A stretch of 64,000 bases of DNA from Dastarcus helophoroides (Eukaryota; Arthropoda; Insecta; Coleoptera; Bothrideridae): positions 35,649,992 through 35,713,991 of the forward strand of contig CM053329.1 of the NCBI GenBank assembly GCA_028583605.1, read 5' to 3'. The notes beneath the pieces are model-generated. The model made no database searches. It worked only from the letters and a program-made list of their open reading frames with translations, and was not told where the DNA came from. This document shows, piece after piece, positions 10,436-22,400 of the stretch. Positions within the stretch are counted from its first letter, which is position 1; each line of letters opens with the position of its first letter. The translations under genes were made by a program, and so were the position numbers.

Positions 10436-13400
10436 GTAAGCATTTTGAAAAAAAAAAAGTTGAAGACGAACTGTAATTTATAATATATTGTTGCAGACAG
10501 AGCAAATTTGTGCGGAATATAAAGTACGAGCTCTACAACATCATCCGGATAAAAACGATGGGGATAAAGAAGCAGAAGCTAAATTTCAGTTATTGAAAGT
10601 AAGTGTCATTTGGAAAAAAATCAGCAAATTTTGCAATGTAATTGTACAGTTTGAACCCTCACATTTAACGTATTATAATATAATAATTCTTGAAGGTTTG
10701 ATCCTTGCTAGCTTTTGTAAAATTATCTCTCTCCTCTCGCATTAAAGTGCCAATGGTTCTTCTTTCTTGAAGTTCTTGGTTCCATGGTTATCATTCTCAA
10801 TGTCGTTGCTTTCAGGGGTTTCAGCCAAACTAATGTGGTCACCTTTTGGTATAATTCTTCTTATATCATCATATTATTAATATTTTGTTACCAATTTCTT
10901 TTAGTCTTCACTTCGGATATTCGGATATGTTAAAGTTTGTTGGTCCTACAGATTCTTTATCAAAAGTTCATTTTTGGCTATGTTATTACTTACGTCTTCA
11001 CGACATTAGTATGAATGCATTTAACGAGTGCATTTTTATATATTATCTTTTGTCTCTTTATGGATTAAATTATCATAAATAATCTAATCAAGATGAATGC
11101 AAAGCCGTCCGTAAAGCCAATTGAAATTAATGTATTATTAGTAATACGTCGTTAAGAATATCTTATATCAACTTTCATGGTATTTCATGTTGTTCAAGAC
11201 CAAGGTATAATGTTCTTCGTCATTTACTTACAAGTTACAATGAAATTCACCTGTGTTAACTACGTACTTTGTTAGAATGCAATAAACATTAACCATACAT
11301 GGTTGTAATTTTGACGTAATCACTCCTTTTACAAAAGTTCAGAACGAATTTAGCAGCACTAAAAGATAAGACAATCAATGCTTAGATAATCGGATTATAA
11401 ATAAACAACACTGCGGAACGATTTGAAACATAATTTCTGTTGAGGTTTTTTGTGCTGTTTTAGAATTAAATAGGTATATTAATTTGAGAGAGGCGCGTCC
11501 AAGAAACGTTTTTCAGTTTCTCAACAAGGTTGGGTGGCTGAATGAATGACCAAGGACACCTCAATCACGGGAATAGCACAATGGGCCCGGAAATGGCGGC
11601 CTAAGTGCTGGCCTAAACTTCTAGGCAACCCACATCGAATACAGAATCAAGGCATACTGATTTCAAAATTGTCGGTAGTTTTCCCTTACCACGTCTAGTT
11701 TTTTCTCTGTGGGTATCCACTGGGTATTCTACTCTGGATCAGGACAAAGTGCATTTTTGCAATTTTTTAGAAACTTATTTAGTGACGATGGAATTGTATA
11801 ATGCCATAACATAAAATGTTTAATAGAAGTGTAGGGAATTTCTGCCTAAAACGCAACTGTTTGACCTCAAGCTGAAGTGTGTCCTCCTCCACAATCGAAA
11901 TTTATTTGATGAAGTCCTAATAGGTCACTCAGTTTGTTTGCGTGCACAATATGGGACGCATAAAGAGAGTCACTGATGTGTTGCAATATAACATGCACCA
12001 ACGGATCATCTGTATTGATCTTCCTGCCTTTTCCTTGGCCAACAACGCGAATATATCAAGGATTCCTATTTTTTGTGTATGTGAAACAACAAAGCTTGTG
12101 AGAACCATTGTATACAGTTGAATTGGCTCCCGAGACGTAAATTGAACTCTGGCGATTTAAACATTCTACATCAGTTACTTATCGACAGAAAAAATCTAAT
12201 GTTTCACCTCTGTATATCAAACTCATAAAGCAATTTGTTAAAGCTGTATCTCAATTGAAGCATATTGTTTCAAGTATCCATTGTTGCATTTTCTAGACCA
12301 GGGGTCGGCAAACCGCGGTTCGCGAGCCGCATGCGGCTTTTTTAAAAGAAAATTGCGGGTCTTTAAATTCCCCTAAAAAAATAAATAAAAGCTGGGGTGG
12401 ACAGACATGCAGACACTCATTAAACAAGTGACCTGAGGAAGTCGAAATTTCCAAAAATACTTTTCTAGGAATTTTCACGTTTTACTTAAATTTTAACAAA
12501 AAGTTATGATTTCAAGAAGTATTTTTCCAAAATTTTTGATTGATTTATATTAACATTTTGAAAAAACACATGAAATTTGAAATTTCTACAAAAAGACCAA
12601 CTTGGGGAATCGATATTATTTCTAAAAAATATTTTTCTTATGATTCTTATTTTTTTATTTGTAAATTTTCTACAACCTTGAGATTTCGTGAATTACTTTT
12701 TGTGAGAAAAAATATTTAAATTTACAGAAACGGCAAATATCAAAGTCCGAAATAAAAGAAAAAGCCGAATTTTGAGAAAAAGAGATTTCGAAAAAATTAA
12801 GAAAAAGAAAAAGACTTTGACAAAATTGAGAAAAAAAGAAGAGATTCCACAAAAATTGAGAAAAAGAAAGAGATTTAGAAAGATATGAATTTATCAAAAG
12901 GTGTAATCTTAGAAAAAAAAAAAGTAGAAGTTCGACAATAGATTGAAACCCCAGACAAATTAAAAACCTAAAACTTTTAGACAAATTTGAATTTTTTGAA
13001 ATATAGTAAAATTTAGAAAAGAGAAATTGTAAAAATTAAGTGGAACCTTAAAAAAATTGTCGATCTTTAAAAAAGTCGAAGTTTTTCAGTGAAGAAGAAA
13101 AAACTCTAATTTTAGAAAGAATTTCATGGAAAAAGTTTAGAACAGCTCGAAATGTCCATATAAAATTGGATTTTCCAGAAGAAGCTAAATTTTCAGAATA
13201 AATTTTCAATTTCGAGAACAAGGCGATTAAAACAAACCTCCAAATTTTCAGATAAATTCGAATTTTAAGAAAATTCAAAATACTTTCTAAAGAAAATTCC
13301 AGGAAAATTTCGAGAAGTGTTAAACTTTAAGAAAAAGTCAAAATTTCCCAGAAAAAACCGAATTTTGAGAAAAAGGAAGAGATTTGGAAAAAAAATTTGG

Positions 13401-16400
13401 GAAAAATGAAGAGATTAAAACAATGATTTGCCTAATTGGGAAAAAGGGAGAAATTTCGAAAAAAAAAAATGAATTTATCGAAAGTTTTCAGAAAGGAAAA
13501 TTTTAGAAAAAAACGTCGAATTTTGACAATAGATTGAAACCTAAAACAAATTTAAAACCTGACATTTTTAGACAATTTTGAATTTTTTGAAAAATTGCAA
13601 AATTTCGAAAAGAGAAATTATAAGAGTAAAATGGAAGCTTAGAAAAAACAGTTGAAATTTAAAAAAGTCAAAGTATTACAGAGAAGAATAAAAAGCTCAA
13701 ATTTTAGGAAAAATTTCAAGGAAAAAGTCTAAATTTTAAGAAAAGCTCGAAATTTTGACAACAAATTTACAATTTTCCAGAGAATGTTAAATTATGGGGA
13801 TACATTTGAAAATTAGAAAAGAAGACAAATAAAAAAAAGCAAATTTTCAGATTAATTTAAATTTTGAGCAAATTTGTGCAATAATTTCGAAAGAAAATTG
13901 CAAGAAAAGTTCGAGAAGTGTTAACTTTATAAAAAAATCAAAATCTCTCAGAAAAGGCCAAATTTTTAGAAAAAGAAAGGAATTTCGAAAAATGATTGAG
14001 AAAAATTAAGAGATTACAAAAACGAATTTGTCTAAAATTCTCAAATAAGGGCAAAATTTCAAAAAGAGGTCGAATTTCGACAATAGATTGAAACTCAAAA
14101 CAAATTTAGAAACTTGAAATTTTTATATAAAAGAGAAATTGTAAAAATAAACTGGAAGATTAAAAAAGTGTCGGTCTTTAAAAAAGTCGATGAAAATTTC
14201 GATAAAAATTTGCAATTTTCCAGTGAAAATTAACTTCGAAAGAAAATTTCAAAAAAATTTCGAGAAAAGTGTTTAAGTTGGAAAAAGGTCAGTGTTTTCC
14301 AGAAAAAGCCGAATTTTGAGAAAAATGAAGAAATTTCGAATAAAAATTGGGAAAAATGATGAGATTCAAATAAAATGAATTTGTCCAAAGTTCTCAAATA
14401 AGGGCAAAATTTCAGAAAAAAAAAGTTGAATTACGAAAATATATTGAAACCCAAAACAAATTTAAAAACATGAAATTTTTAGATAAAAGAGAAATTGTAA
14501 TAATGAACTGGAAGCTAAACAAAGTGTCGGTCTTTAAAAAAGTGGAAGTTTTTCGGAGAAGTGGAAAAAAGTCCAATTTTTGGAAAATTTTCAAGGTAAA
14601 GGTCAACATTTTAAGAAAAGTTCCAAATTTCGATAAAAATTTGCAATTTTCCAGAGAAAATTAAATTTTTCAGATGATTCGAATTTTGAGAAAATTGGTA
14701 AAATAATTTCGAAAGGAAAGAGAATGTCAATAGAACTTTCAATTTCCAGAAGTGTTAAACTTAAAAAAAAAAGGTCAAAATTTCCTAGGGAAAGTCAAAT
14801 TTTAAGAAAAAAAATCAAATTTTAATATTTGAATTTCGTTCCGGAAAAATTCGAATTTTGAAAGAAAAGAGATTTTCAAAAATATGAATTTGTTGAAAAT
14901 TCTCAAAAAAAAAATTCTTAAAAAAATATCGAATTTTGATAATAGATTGAAAACCCAGAACAAATTTAAAAATCTGAAATTTTTAGACAAATTTGAATTT
15001 TGTGAAAAATTGTAAAATCTCGAAAAAAAAATTGTTAAATACTCAAAGCTTAGAAAAAATTGTCGAATTTTAAGAAGTCGAAGTTTTTCAAAGAAAATAT
15101 GTAATTTGCAATTTTCCACAGAAAGTTAAATTTTGAGAATAAATTTGAAATTTCGAGAACACGACGAATAAAAAAAAATTCAAAGTTTCAGAAAAATTCG
15201 AATTTTGAAAAAATTGGTAAAATAATTTTTAAATAAAAAGAAATGTCGATAAAACTTCGAGTTTCGAGAAAAGTGCCGAACTTTAACAAAAGGTCGAAGT
15301 TTCCTAGAGAAAGTCAAATTTTAAGAAAAAAATTCAACATTTAAGATTTGAATTTCGTTCCGGAAACATTCGAATTTTGAAAGAAAAGAGATTTTGAAAA
15401 ATATGAATTTGTTAAAAATTCTCAAAAAAGCAAAATTTTATAAAAAAACATCAATTTTGATAATGGATTGAAACCCAGAACGAATTTAAAAACCTGAAAT
15501 TTTTAGACAAATTTGAGTTTTGTGAAAAATTGTAAAATCTCGAACAGAGAAATTGTAAAAAACTCAAAGCTTAGAAAAAATTGTCGAATTTTAAGAAGTC
15601 GAAGTTTTTCAGAGAAAAAGAAAATATGTAATTTTCCACAGAAAGTTAAATTTTGAGAATAAATTTGAAATTTCGAGAACACGACGAATAAAAAAAAGTT
15701 CAAATTTTCAGAAAAATTCCAATTTTAAAAAAATTGGTAAAATAATTTTTAAATAAAAAGAAATGTCGATAAAACTTCTAGTTTCGAGAAAAGTGTCGTA
15801 TTTTAAAAAAAGGTCAAAGTTTCCCAGAGAAAGTCCAATTTTAAGAACAAAATCAAATTTTTAAAGTCAAACATTCTGAAAGTAGGCGAATTTTGTCGAT
15901 AAAATCGCAGCTTGCAGAAACATAATAAAATATTGAATTTTCAGTTAAAAGTTGGAATTTCGAGAAACACCTAATTTTGGGAAACAGGTCGAAATTTCCA
16001 GAAAATAAATAAAAGTTTAAATGTTCAGCAGAAGTCAATATTTGGGGGAAATGGTGAAATTTGGAAAAGGAACGTTATTTAAAAAGAATAGAAATTTAGA
16101 GAAAAAGGCGCAATTTAAAATAAAGTCAAAAAAATATACCTAGGAAAAAAGTCAAATTTAAGAATAGATCTAAATTTCGTAAAAGAAAACTTTGAGGAAA
16201 AGGTCGAAATCTTCAAAAACTCTTTTATTTAAAATCTCCAAATTATTACTTCATATTTTTACTTTTTCTTACTAAGAAATCAACAAAAGATGAATTTTTG
16301 ATCAATAAGTCGAATCTTTTCAGTCGGTCGAATTAGAAAAAAAGTAAACATTTTTACAGATTGTCAACTTTGAGAAAGAGGAAGATTTAGGGAAACAAAT

Positions 16401-19400
16401 CTAATTTTAGAAGTAAAATACATAGTTAAGCAAAGACGAATACAAGGAAGAGTTAAAAAAAGTCGAATTTGCGAGAAAAACGCAGAAGTTGAAATAAGGC
16501 TCTAGATTTTGAGAAATAAAAGATCTTTTGGGCTGAATATGTTTTCGCTTGACTACAAGAGTCTCTCTCTCTCTCTCTCTCTGTCCCATATTTTGTCTGA
16601 TGTATCTGATTTAGTTTTGAAATAAAATGTAAAATCAGAAAAATTTGTGGCCTTTTGAAATTGACGAAACCGATTTTAGTTGGCAACTAAGTAATTGCGG
16701 ATTTTTTTTTTAGAAAATCAAAGACAATTTTTTCATGAAACCAAATAACTTTATTCTGCAATGTATTGCCCATTTTGATCCATGACCTTTTGCCATCTTT
16801 CAGGCAGCATTATAATCCCATGTTCATAAAACTTCTGGTTTTTATTAGCAAAAAACTGAATCAGGTACGATTTGACATCATCATCATTATTGAAATTTTT
16901 ACCATTCAACGAGTTTTGTAAAGATCGAAACAAAAAGTCATCAGATGGTGCAAGGTCAGGACTATATGGTGGATGTGGCAAAACATCCCAACCAAGCTCC
17001 AATAATTTTTGCCGAGTGGCCAAAGATGTGTGTGGCCTTGCATTGTCATGATGGAATACAACACTTTTTCGATTTGTCAATTCGGGCCGCTTTTCTTCAA
17101 GTGCATTGTTTAATTTCGTTAGTTGTTCAATGTAGACATCAGAATTGATCGTTCGGTTGGGTGGTAAGAGTTCAAAGTAGACAATTCCTTTGTAATCCCA
17201 CCAAACTGATAACAAAACCTTCTTTTGATGAACATCAGCTTTTGATGTTGTTTGAGTTGATTCACCTGGCCTGCTCCACGATCTTTTCCGCTTGATATTG
17301 TTGCAAACAACCCATTTTTCATCACCAGTTATCAGTCGTTTTAAAAATGGATCATTTTCATTACGTTTCTTTAGCAAATCGCAGCTGTTAATGCGCAGGC
17401 GTTAAATGCGTTTTTTTCAGTTCGTGAGGAACCCATGTATCGAGTTTTTGAACATAGCCAAGTTGTTTTAAGTCATTTTCAATGCATGTATGTGATACAT
17501 GAAGCTTCTCTGTATCTCACGTGTTGTACTGTGACGATCCGAATCGATTATTGCTTTGATTAGGGCGTCATCAACTTCAACTGGACGACCAGAGCGTCTT
17601 TTCATCTTTGAGTGAAAAATCACCAGAACGAAATTTGGCAAACCAATTTTGATACTGCCGTTCTTTTAAGGCTTCGTCACCATAAACAGCACATAACTTT
17701 ATATGAGCTTGCGATGCATTTTTCCCTTTGCGGAAATAAAAAATCAAAATATGACGAAAATATTCCTTTTGATTTTCGATTTTTCAACGAAGGCCAAGCG
17801 AAAACTACGCAACCGATCAAAAAACTTTTTTTACCGATTGACAGCTGAATTGTCAACTATCAAATAACAAAATGTGTTTTACATTTGTACTACGTCTGCA
17901 AATCTAAAAATTCAACTGCAAGCCATCTATGAGTGAAATCCGCAATTACTTAGTTGCCAACCCATATTATTGCAGTTGGCTCTTTTGACTTGAAAGTTTG
18001 CCGACCCCTGTTCTAGAATATCAATTGGAAAGATAATGAATGCCAGTGTGTTTGATGGTCCACTTACTAAAAATGAACCCTTTTATCGAAACAGTGACAG
18101 AACTTGAAAATAATGATTCGTCAGTACTCAAAAACATTGTCAGATACTTTGCTGGAAATACATAAGCTCAGAATTACAATTGAAATTGTCCAGCAACTCT
18201 TGGAGCTCTTCAAAATGCCCAGTTACTACATGGGCATCAAATTGCAATTTTTACCTAGCCATTTTGCTGACTTCCTAAAAAATCTTAGCGTAGGTCAAGA
18301 TGAGCAGGATGAGGAGCGATTTCAACAAGAATTTAAAGGTCATGAAGACAGGATATCAAGGTAGATGGAATTGAAATACAAATCTTGTACCTCTGAAACC
18401 AAAGATTAAAAGGCAACAGTGATGATAGCTTGGCTGTCTAAAGTCGTTAGAGCAAACTTTTGTTGTGTTTTTTAATCTTTCTTGGTTTCAGGAGACAAGA
18501 TTCGTATTTCAATTTTTGAAGATAACCAAGGACCAGTCCGTTCCACCAATAGGTAGATGGAATGTAAATGTAAACATATATAGAATGATGGTTCAGTATT
18601 GTTGGAGCATTAATCGGACAAGAATGTCTGTACATTAAACATTCAAAAAAAAGCTGTACATACTCGAAAATTTTTACCATTGATTTTTATCTCTAAAGCT
18701 TTGTAAAAAAATTACTATTGTACTATTTAATCCAAAAGAGCTAAAGTGTGCTTTGGAACTGAACTTCAAACATGAGAACATTATTCGAGTGTTGGCCTAA
18801 CTTGAGCTTTGTATTGTGTGAGCAGCTGATTAGATGTAAAGTGCTATTTAGCTCTAAAAAGAAAACCTAACTTCTAAGAGGTGGACTTGGCAAGGCCGCG
18901 CACATGATCGTCCCAAGAGAAGTTGGTGCTCGCATTCGCTTCTAGGATAGACGTACTAAATACCATTGGGAGGATTTTACTGCCCACGAGTATGTTTGTT
19001 GCATTATCAATCGACATTTTTTTAGAGAATACCGCGGCCTGAGTTTTTGAGGCGTTCAGATCGACCAGAATTTTCTTACCCCATTCCAGAACGATTTCAA
19101 AATTCTGATTAATCATCTGTATCTGCTGTCGATTATATCTGGACTTCATAAAATTGGCAGTCTCCGACACTCTTATCTGAATTACGAAAGTTGCTCCTAA
19201 AATATTTTTGAGGATTTGGTAGGCATCATTTAAGATGTAGCTATCAATTAGATGAACCTTACTGAATAAAATCCAAAAAGGCCTGGGTTTATGATCGAAC
19301 TCCGGAAGAATAATGCTCTTGATGTTAGTTTGATCTGAATTGCACAGAAATTGACCAGCAATTGACTGTTTCGAGTGCCTTGCTCTTGGGGAGTCCTTGC

Positions 19401-22400
19401 GAATACCACGAGTTCTTCCTATTCTATTTTTCAATCACATTCGTCTCTAAAAAGCCAGACTTTCTTTTTCGTGCTTCGAAGTTTCATCAGTTACGTTTTA
19501 TAAGATTCAGGTTAGGGTCTGGGTGCTGTTATGATCCCTCTCACTTTTTATGCGTTGGGGTTCCTAGATTTTGGTGGATTGGTCCTTGGTTATTTTCAAA
19601 AATTGAAATACAAATCTTGCCCCTGAAACCAAAAAGATTAAAAAACACAACAAAGATTGCTCTAACGCGTTTCTATATATAAATAAGCTATCGTCTTCAG
19701 AGAGATACTATGTACTACTATGTATACTACTCTCTGAAGATGATAGCTTGGCTATCGAAATGCGCTAGAGCAACCTTTGTTGTGTTTTTTAATCTTTCTT
19801 GGTTTCTGAGGACAAGATTTGTATTGAAATTTTTGGGGTTCTTAGAGTCTTTAAAAAATTGAAAAAAATGGGCCATGTACAATTAACTTTTTTGGGTTTA
19901 AATGAGTAAATTATCTTAGTTTAATCTAATGATCAGGTTTCAACTCCATTTCTATCAACAACTAGAAAAAATGAATACAAAGCGTAAATTTGGCCAAAAC
20001 AGTGTCTACACCATTTCTAGAAAAAAATTTCATATTTAAATTTGGTATTTTGAGAAGAACGTCCGAAGTTGGAAAACTGGAACGAGATCCTCTAACAAAA
20101 GTTCACAAAAATTTTAAGAAAAAAAAATGGAATGCCCAAGTTTAAAATTAACGTTTCGAAATTTGAGAATTATTCCACTTTTCATAAATTTCCAGTATTT
20201 TTTACTTATTTTCTTTAAATTTGGCAGCAATTTGACAGCATTTATTTACTAGTGTGGGTTTAACTTGGGGTGCGTTTAGATTAGACACTTTATTCCGTAC
20301 ATTTCTCTCTAACCTAAGTGTCAAGTATTTTGAGAGAAACTATTCGAGACTTACCTACATAGCTGTAAGGAGTTAGCTTCTCTCAGGACAGTTGAAACTT
20401 ATGTCAGAGAAAAAATATATTTTATGTTAGAGAGAAATGTTCGAAATAAAGTGGCTAGTGTAAAGGCACCCTTACACTCTATAGACACTTTTTTACTAGT
20501 TTTAAGTTTTCACTTCTGGCGCCAGCCTCCAAAATTTCCTAAATTATTTTTAATTGAAATTTTGAAAAAATAACTGAGTGTTAATGAGCTTTTAATTAGG
20601 ATTTTTTCTAAAAAATTAAAACAAACAGAAAGTCATATTAGAGTTTTTAGCTAAACTTGAAACTGAACACAAAAATATTTTTTTTTCTTCAAATTTTTTC
20701 TTGAAATTAGAATTGGTTTTATAGATTTCGAGTTTTCTCAAAATTTAAATCCACGAATGTATCAATTCAAACTTTGATATGTATTCAAATAACAATTTTC
20801 TTTTTAGAAAACTTCAACTTTGCTGAGTTTTTTTTTCCAAATTTTGAATATTTTTTAGTATTTTGACTTTTCGGTGGAACGGACTGGTCCATTGGTTATC
20901 TTTCAAAAATTGAAATACAAATCTTCGTCCCCTAGACAAAAAAGATTAAAAAACACAACAAAGGTTGCTCTAACGCGGTTCGATAGCCAAGCTATCATCT
21001 TTAATTTAGTATCTCTCTGAAGATGATGGCTTGGCTATCGAAACGCGATTAGAGCAAACTTTGTTTTGTTTGTTAATCTTTCTTGGTTTCAGAAGACAGG
21101 ATTTGTATTTCAAAGTATTTTGACTTATTTCGAAGTTTTGAATTTTTGGACCATTTTGTTTGTTTTTTTCAAATTGTTGGCTTATTTTTGAACATTCTCA
21201 TCTTTTTCGAAATTCCCCTGCTTATTCTAAAATTTCAACTTCAGAAAATTCGACTTTTTAGTAAATATCACTTTTAAAATTCGACTTTTTTTCAAAATTT
21301 GAGTTTTTTGAAAATTTCGACTTTTCAACACATTAATTCACTTCAAATTTTTGATTTTCTTTTAAATGTCGACTTTTTTCAAGGTTTTAACTTTTTCTCA
21401 AAATATTTTCTTCTTCTTCTTTTTCTTCTTCTGCTTCTTCTTCTTCTTCTTCTTCTTCTTCTTCTTCTTCTTCATCATTCTCTGAGGTAGGTTTCTCAAC
21501 TTGTTCTGGTCTTCAAGCCTCTTGTTCATCTGATGTCCAGCATTCTTTCCATTTTTTTATCGGTCTTCCTTGTGTTCTTTTTCCTCTTGGTTTCAATATC
21601 TTCGCTTGAAATACAGGACTTGTCCCCTGAAACCAAGAAAGATTAAAAAACACAGCAAACGTTGCTCTAACGCGTTTGTTGTGTTTTTTAACCTTTCTTG
21701 GTTTCAGGGGCAAGTTCTGTAATTCAATTTTTGAAGATAACCAAGGACCAGCCATTCCACCAAATAAAAATATCTTCCCTTGTTTGGTCATTTCATTTTC
21801 ATCCATTCTTTCGATGTGCTGGTTCCAGTATTTTCTTTTGTCTCAAAATTTCAACTTTCTGAAAATAACGAAATATTGAAAATCTTCGAGTTTAAATTTT
21901 TATTGAAAATTTTGACTTTTTGGAACATTTTGTCTTTTCTGAATATTTCGATTAACTTTAAGAATTTCAAATTTTTAATTTTGAATTATTTTGAAAATCT
22001 CAATTTCTATAATGCGCTATCTTTAAATATTTTTAGTGAATTGCATGATTTCGACTTTTTTTTTGGTCAGTTTAACCCTTTTAGAAATTTTTGATAATTT
22101 TTGAAAAATTTTATGTTTTTTATTTTGTCTTTATTAAAAATGTTGACTTATCCTGAAAATGTTGACACAAACTATCGACATTTACTCAAAATTTCAGCTT
22201 TTTCAAAGTGTTGTCTTTTTTTTGTAAATTCGAGCTTTTTGAAATGATTTTTTTTTAAAATTTTTGACTGTTTTGAATATTTCGACTTTTCTGAATATTT
22301 TGACTAATTTTGAAAATTTCGAATTTTAAATTTTGACCTATTTTGAAAATTCCTATAGTTCGTCCCTTTTAAACATTTTCAGTGAATTGCTTCATTTGGA

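Larger units (their letters stand above)
12299..18010. mobile_element. hAT-type element of 5.7 kb (non-autonomous), with nested mariner
   Basis: The left terminus CAGGGGTCGGCAAAC (12299) and right terminus GTTTGCCGACCCCTG (ending 18010) are perfect 15-bp inverted repeats. They are flanked by an 8-bp duplication, ttctagac (12291-12298) and ttctagaa (18011-18018), with one mismatch. Terminal CAGGGG...CCCCTG and 8-bp duplications are hAT hallmarks. No hAT transposase was seen. The interior is degenerate AT-rich repeats (12480-16480), a CT microsatellite at 16561-16583, and a mariner copy (16679-17961) close to the right end. The element split a decayed protein-family copy. Confidence 0.85.

Noticed and set aside
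12670..16040. Several minus-strand open frames of 60-105 codons rich in F, L, S and K
   Set aside because: They arise from the AT-rich phrase repeats: the composition is extreme, no family motif is present, and the same frames reappear in every block of this texture (also 21-28, 44-46 and 51-60 kb).
18372..21113. Foldback family A as a plain DNA-transposon MITE
   Set aside because: The ends are asymmetric (a unique GGTGGAACGG tail on one side only) and the target duplications are 13-14 bases, which do not fit TA, 8-bp or 9-bp cut-and-paste superfamilies.
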